A stretch of DNA of 25,524 nt from Butyricicoccus_A sp963601915 (GTDB lineage Bacteria; Bacillota; Clostridia; Oscillospirales; Butyricicoccaceae). Below, piece by piece: positions 22,400 to 25,524 of this stretch. The stretch is taken from contig CAVCGL010000027.1 of NCBI GenBank assembly GCA_963601915.1, forward strand, positions 1 to 25,524. Direction: 5' to 3'. The position numbers and the translations under genes are program-made. Positions within the stretch are counted from its first letter, which is position 1, and every line of letters starts with the position of its first letter. The notes under the pieces are model-generated. The model saw only the letters and a program-made list of their open reading frames with translations, was not told where the DNA came from and made no database searches.

Positions 22400-22543
22400 C
22401 TTCAGCAGTAGGTATGCACTTTGAAGTGGTAAATTTCGTAGCAACCACGCACCCATTGGGTCAAAAGAGACGCAGGAGAGTGCTACGCCTGCCAGAGTGC
22501 CAGTTTTACAGGAAGAGAGCAACGCTTTGTTGCTCTCTTTTTT
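22400..22543 (+). other. Second structured, gene-free segment ending in a terminator
   Basis: The dyads CACTT/AAGTG (22417-22428), GTGGT/ACCAC (22426-22448), ACCCATTGGGT (22451-22461) and a long-range CGTAGCA/TGCTACG (22438-22444 with 22481-22487) precede a strong terminator. No promoter is clear, so it may be a read-through extension of the RNA above. A minus-strand open frame covers it but lacks a ribosome site and is probably spurious. Confidence 0.45.
22514..22543 (+). terminator. Terminator hairpin
   Basis: AGAGAGCAAC (22514-22523) pairs perfectly with GTTGCTCTCT (22529-22538), 5-nt loop, followed by T5. Confidence 0.85.
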
Positions 22544-22546
22544 GAT

Positions 22547-23522
22547 GCCCAAACGGGCGGGAGTTGCAGAAAATGCAGCTGCAGCACGCTCGATCAGCTG
22601 TAAAATACCGGAATATTTGCAGGAGAGAGGGAAGAGGGGTGCATGAAAGGTGCGTCGTGAAACGCGACACCCTACAGGAGACGGGGATGCATAGAGCACG
22701 GTCACGGAAAACGTGACGCAATTAGGCTGCTAAGAAATGCTAAGGTTCGGAATATGTGTAGTCGGTATCTCGGGTACCGTTTCGGTACTCAGATGCACAG
22801 AAGGGGTGAACGAAACGTTCACCGTTGCCAGAACGATTCGTTCAGTCAGGTTTTGTGCATGCGAAAAACGTACACACAAAGCTGTGCCGTTGATTTGACG
22901 GGTCAGCTTGCTTTGTCCGAAAAACGGACGAAGCGCAAACTGAATGTTGACATGAAAAGCTATCTTCCAATTTTGGAAAATAGTCCCCGTGCGGACATTA
23001 CGGAAGTCAACGAAGCCCGAGCGAAGCTAGAGAAAACTACAGAAAACTACATGTTGTGGTGCTCTGGAACTCGGGAGAAAATACCGCTTGCTTCCCAAAT
23101 TTGGGAAGCGATCACAATTCTGTGAACCGTCTCAGGCGGGCGAACTACGTCCGAAAAACGGACGAAGTCTGATACATGAGGTCTATAACGATTCGTTATA
23201 CCCGTGCAAGGCGTGTTCTCGTAAATTGTCGGTACGCCCTGAAATAGGGTACCCTTCCGGCAGGGCATGAGCACGAAGTGAGCACAAACATAGCACAAAA
23301 AAACGGGAGAGCTTGTGCTCAATGTTCAGCTTGGTTTTACTCAGATTTGAGTAAAAGAGAGCTTGTGCATGGCTGATGCTCAGAAATGCTCAGATTTGAG
23401 CGTTAGGTTGAACGCGCTGATGCTACCCTGTTTCAGGGGACTGGTTTCATGACTCCGCAACTTTGCGGGCACATGGCGTCGCGATTTGCTACTCCATGCA
23501 GGCGATGCCCTGAATCAGGGCA
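22547..23522. repeat. Dense array of short hairpins with variable stems and short A/T loops
   Basis: About 980 bp without a gene. Hairpins include 22654-22668 (loop AAA), 22701-22717, 22772-22790 (TTT), 22805-22823 (8 bp, AAA), 22831-22843 (ATT), 22879-22909 (long, interrupted), 22911-22933 (9 bp, AAAAA), 22965-22978, 23090-23109 (20-bp palindrome), 23112-23125, 23148-23164 (AAAAA), 23184-23200 (7 bp, ATT), 23231-23253, 23335-23356 (9 bp, GATT), 23388-23401 (GATT), 23426-23438 (TTT), 23455-23468 and 23506-23522 (AAT). Stem sequences differ; loops stay short and mostly A/T. Small direct repeats (11-bp GAGCAC units at 23269-23301; AGAAAACTAC twice at 23031-23050) are mixed in. Open frames here are short and interrupted by the dyads. 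Function unknown. Confidence 0.75.
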
Positions 23523-23627
23523 GTGCTTCCAGTACCTGACGCACCGAAACAATGCATCAGTTAGGGCACGAACTACGAACGAACAACGAGAAAAGCAACT
23601 CAATAGCAATGACAAAGGGGGGTAGAA

Positions 23628-23838
23628 ATTACCTACCCCCGCTGGCGGGAAACAGGTATACATTACTAAAAAATACTAAATTAAAAAAGTATATATTACC
23701 TACCCCCCCCCCGCTGGCGGGAAACAGGTATACGGCAGACAAAAAAGTCCGCCGTCATTTCTGGCTTTGGATATTGGTTTCACAGAAGTGCGAGACCAAT
23801 GACGCGCCCGCCGGTATCATCTCTTTGCTGGCGGGAAA
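23628..23838. repeat. Two 34-39-bp structured direct repeats plus a partial third, with a poly-C tract
   Basis: A unit starting ATTACCTACCCCC and ending GGGAAACAGGTATAC occurs at 23628-23661 and 23695-23733. Each has an inner CCCGC-TG-GCGGG hairpin and an outer TACCT/AGGTA pair. The first copy has five C, the second ten (23703-23712). The core GCTGGCGGGAAA recurs alone at 23827-23838. The spacer between the copies is AT-rich. Confidence 0.75.
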
Positions 23839-24061
23839 TGAAAAAGCCCGCTGACAGATGCAGCAGGCAAAAGACGAACTCAACGGCAAAACGGCGTTGA
23901 GTTTTGAATGCGCGGTTTGTCCCTTATTTGTCCCTTAAAGATACGCAAAGATAAGGGACAATATAAAATGATATGGAAGATATTACACGTTAAGATAAAA
24001 AATATAAGAAGAAATGAAAAGATATTGCAACAAAAAGAAGATATAAAACGATTAGATAACG
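23839..24061. other. Gene-free right end of the element
   Basis: No gene is seen. It holds a GCTG/CAGC hairpin (23846-23868), a perfect 9-bp stem AACTCAACG/CGTTGAGTT (23877-23903), the right arm-type sites, and about 100 bp of AT-rich sequence with repeated GATAT words (23961-24060) next to the attachment site, suitable for DNA bending. Confidence 0.6.
23918..23960 (+). repeat. Probable integrase arm-type sites, right
   Basis: TGTCCCTTAT at 23918-23927 and TGTCCCTTA at 23929-23937 (11-bp spacing) match the left pair at 13960-13980. An inverted copy, ATAAGGGACA, is at 23951-23960. Confidence 0.7.
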
Positions 24062-24110
24062 ACTCGTAATGAGCAGGTCGTCGGTTCAAATCCGACCATT
24101 AGCTCCATGA
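24062..24110 (+). repeat. Right attachment site (attR core), 3' fragment of tRNA-Thr
   Basis: A 49-bp perfect copy of 13836-13884. It contains the tRNA from the anticodon loop to CCA but no 5' half, so it is not a functional tRNA. Confidence 0.93.
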
Positions 24111-24111
24111 C

Positions 24112-24147
24112 AAACCGTCTGTTTCGTAAGAAATGGGCGGTTTTTTT
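24112..24147 (+). terminator. tRNA terminator (right copy)
   Basis: The same hairpin as 13886-13920, followed by T7; presumably the terminator of the tRNA before integration. Confidence 0.7.
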
Positions 24148-24170
24148 GTATTTTTGTTGATACGGGAAAC

Positions 24171-24210
24171 AAAAAAATCTCCTCAGCAAGTCATTGCTAA
24201 GGAGATTTTT
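24171..24210 (-). terminator. Terminator of the FUSC gene
   Basis: A long stem (AAAAATCTCCT with AGGAGATTTTT, then AGCAA with TTGCT, one internal mismatch) and a 4-nt loop. A T7 run follows on the minus strand, 5 bp after the gene's stop. Confidence 0.88.
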
Positions 24211-24214
24211 GCCG

Positions 24215-25270
24215 TCAAGCGGTTTGCTGGGCACACTGGGTACGCTGCATAATCCAATTGAAAATCAGACAAAAGCCCAGGGCGAACAAAACGCCGAATA
24301 CATTTTGAAAAACACGCAGTCCCATGGCAGCGGATACGCCATAGAGCTGGGAAGCAATGGCAAGGGCGCCAAAGGTATTAAAGACTGCCTGCCAGCCGTA
24401 TTTGGCGGAAAAACCGACGCCGATGCCGCCAATAACACCGATATACGCATAAATCGCAGACGGCAGGTAGGTATACAAGACGAAAAAGCACAGGACACCG
24501 GCGATATTACCAATAATACGTCCGCGCACGCGAGACTGCATGTCTTCCATAGCGGGAAGAATCGCAGACATGGCGGCGATGCCTGCCCACATAGCACGCG
24601 GCATCCCAAACAGCTCGGCGAGAAAAATAACCAGTGGAACGCACAGAATCTGACACAGCTGCCATTTAGAACGCGGATGTGTCAGTGTAAAGGCGGGTAA
24701 GATGTCTTGTATATGCAGATCATAGGTTTGATGTCGATGGTTCTTATAAAAGACTGCACAGACTAGAATCGCACCGACTGCCATACCAGCGAGACGTGTC
24801 AGGTATTCTGTGCCGGAGACATCATAGCCGTACAGTAACAGATAGCTGAGAACCAGCGTAGATTGATTGAACATCCGCGGCTCGTGACAGCCAAATAAAA
24901 TTAAAATCAAAATTGCTGCGGCGTTGATGAGCAATCCGACAAATGGAGAGGCCATATTGGCAAAATGCGGGGCAATCGTCATGATGACGAAAAACAGCGC
25001 AAGCAAACCGGTCGATTGTTTGGCATCTATACGAAGATCTGCATTTTTAAAGACCAACAGATGCAGTAAAACAACAACACCGACAATGCTGTTTCCAGAG
25101 CCGAAAATGAGACTGTACAGCGTCACAAAAACAAAACAAAAGCTGACAGTAATGGCAATCTTGATGAGATACACCAAGATATGATACCATTTTTCACGGG
25201 CGGTTTCGCTCTCACGAATTACCTTTTTGGAGCCCGCTTGATTGAGTTGTAATTCTTGATAAAACGTCAT
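24215..25270 (-). CDS. FUSC-family integral membrane protein
   Basis: A 351-residue membrane protein of the fusaric-acid-resistance/aromatic acid exporter type; the substrate is unknown. Two blocks of membrane helices (about 30-175 and 215-345) are separated by a short soluble stretch. The second block carries the family-like motif MPRAMWAGIAAMSAILPAMEDMQSRVRGRIIGNIAGV. Long bacterial FUSC proteins have an extra cytoplasmic domain that is absent here, so this is a short form. ATG 25270 is chosen because AAGGGAGC lies upstream; the TTG at 25288 precedes that site. It is transcribed from its own promoter and is part of the chromosome, not the element. Confidence 0.82.
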   Translation of the reverse strand: MTFYQELQLNQAGSKKVIRESETAREKWYHILVYLIKIAITVSFCFVFVTLYSLIFGSGNSIVGVVVLLHLLVFKNADLRIDAKQSTGLLALFFVIMTIAPHFANMASPFVGLLINAAAILILILFGCHEPRMFNQSTLVLSYLLLYGYDVSGTEYLTRLAGMAVGAILVCAVFYKNHRHQTYDLHIQDILPAFTLTHPRSKWQLCQILCVPLVIFLAELFGMPRAMWAGIAAMSAILPAMEDMQSRVRGRIIGNIAGVLCFFVLYTYLPSAIYAYIGVIGGIGVGFSAKYGWQAVFNTFGALAIASQLYGVSAAMGLRVFQNVFGVLFALGFCLIFNWIMQRTQCAQQTA

Positions 25271-25304
25271 AAAAAAAGCTCCCTTCAAAAAAGTCGCAAC
25301 GAAC

Positions 25305-25333
25305 AGTATACGACGATTTCAAAGGGCTTGCAA
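25305..25333 (-). promoter_or_regulatory. Promoter of the FUSC gene
   Basis: On the minus strand TTGCAA (25328-25333) and TATACT (25305-25310) with 17 bp between them. Confidence 0.7.
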
Positions 25334-25390
25334 GGAAAAACTTGTAAAATAAAAGAAAATTCAAAGTTTTTTAAAAAAGTAAGCCAGAAA

Positions 25391-25524
25391 TGAAGTGAAC
25401 CCCATTTGTTAGACAAAAATAAGAATTAAGCGATCTGAACGGTTTGAATCCTGTACTGCACAGGACTCAGACCGTTTAGTTTTAATTTGATCCGGCGATT
25501 GTTGTAGTAGTCTATGTATTCAAT
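25391..25524 (-). mobile_element. 3' end of a second IS3-family element, inverted
   Basis: The terminal repeat begins TGAAGTGAACCCC at 25391. The sequence matches the element end at 1-64 in reverse orientation with a few changes. The rest lies outside the window. Confidence 0.88.
25426..25524 (-). CDS. IS3-family transposase (OrfB), C-terminal fragment
   Basis: The last 32 residues of an integrase-fold (DDE) transposase: IEYIDYYNNRRIKLKLNGLS followed by PVQYRIQTVQIA and the stop at 25426-25428. The YNNRRI…LNGLSPVQYR block is the hallmark C-terminus of IS3-group OrfB proteins. The gene runs off the window edge; the catalytic residues are not visible. Confidence 0.9.
   Translation of the reverse strand: MEYIDYYNNRRIKLKLNGLSPVQYRIQTVQIA

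Larger units (their letters stand above)
13836..24110. mobile_element. Integrative element in tRNA-Thr, PICI/satellite-like, about 10.2 kb
   Basis: The boundaries are two perfect 49-bp direct repeats, 13836-13884 and 24062-24110. Inside are a tyrosine integrase next to the tRNA, a leftward repressor-like gene, a divergent rightward regulator, an excisionase-like gene, a replisome organizer and a helicase loader. A second replication initiator, a toxin-antitoxin-like pair and a hairpin-rich gene-free segment follow. No capsid, terminase, lysis or relaxase gene is visible, so it is neither a complete prophage nor a self-conjugative element. The gene order int-repressor/regulator-xis-rep is like phage-inducible islands. 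It could equally be an integrated plasmid-like element mobilised by a helper. Confidence 0.9.

Noticed and set aside
22361..22705. Minus-strand open frame of 114 codons over the structured segment
   Set aside because: No ribosome site, it overlaps two terminators read on the other strand, and its composition looks like translated structured RNA. A conserved small protein cannot be fully excluded.
22754..23125. Plus-strand open frame of 123 codons in the hairpin array
   Set aside because: It runs through several perfect hairpins, has no ribosome site, and its protein has no recognisable features.
23628..23733. CRISPR-like array: two repeats of about 34-39 bp separated by about 33 bp
   Set aside because: Only two full copies, of different length (C5 versus C10), an AT-rich low-complexity spacer, and no cas gene anywhere in the window.
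23552..23854. Plus-strand open frame of 100 codons over the poly-C repeats
   Set aside because: It is made mostly of the translated direct repeats and has no ribosome site.
24062..24110. Second tRNA-Thr gene
   Set aside because: Only the 3' half from the anticodon loop is present; it is the attachment-site duplicate.
13836..24110. Complete prophage
   Set aside because: No terminase, portal, capsid, tail, holin or lysin gene is seen, and the space left is too small.
1..25524. Composite transposon formed by the two IS ends
   Set aside because: The enclosed 25 kb is mainly conserved housekeeping sequence and the IS ends have diverged at several bases; two independent insertions are simpler.

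Overview
The window comes from a low- to mid-GC Gram-positive bacterium, most likely a Clostridia gut commensal of the Oscillospirales type. I infer this from the gene set, the strong AGGAGG ribosome sites and the sigma-A promoters; a Butyricicoccus/Agathobaculum-like host is only a guess. The chromosomal part carries housekeeping genes. The window is bounded on both sides by the 3' ends of two inverted, near-identical IS3-family elements (1-64 and 25391-25524) whose transposase genes point inward.

Region 1 (about 100-13800) is chromosome. A lipoprotein, an OmpR-type response regulator and a sensor kinase (298-3942) run into a DUF1385 membrane protein, prmC, recA, recX and rimO. Several of these genes overlap. 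pgsA and cysS follow behind a consensus promoter. Next is a secreted SH3b/SLH cell-wall protein with its own promoter and terminator, and, convergent to it, the rpsF-ssb-rpsR operon.

Region 2 (13807-24147) is a tRNA-Thr(CGT) gene with a roughly 10.2 kb integrative element inserted in its 3' half. The last 49 bp of the tRNA region are repeated perfectly at 13836-13884 and 24062-24110, and 11-bp-spaced TGTCCCTTAT words (probable integrase arm sites) lie just inside both ends. Next to the tRNA lie a tyrosine integrase with an HTH domain inserted in it and a repressor-like HTH protein. Diverging from these across an operator-bearing double promoter are a small HTH regulator, an excisionase-like protein, a phage-type replisome organizer and a DnaC-like helicase loader. 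This order resembles phage satellites (PICI/SaPI type), but no terminase, capsid or relaxase gene is visible. A second block holds a membrane-anchored coiled-coil HTH protein, an intergenic array of 11-bp repeats, a small protein, a possible antisense RNA, and a second replication initiator whose gene contains 22-bp iterons beside an AT-rich stretch. A divergent HTH protein plus PBECR-like nuclease pair looks like a toxin-antitoxin unit. It is followed by a promoter, a compact structured RNA and a UUCG-loop terminator, then about 1.5 kb without genes. That gene-free stretch is packed with short hairpins whose stems differ but whose loops are short and mostly A/T.

Region 3 (24150-25390) is chromosome again: a FUSC-family membrane protein on the minus strand, then the second IS end.

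The most unusual content is in the element. It has two candidate origins embedded in replication genes as repeats whose period is not a multiple of three, a third phased array next to a membrane-tethered DNA-binding protein, a recurring TGAACG/CGTTCA word at several control points, a structured RNA behind a putative toxin pair, and a dense hairpin array.
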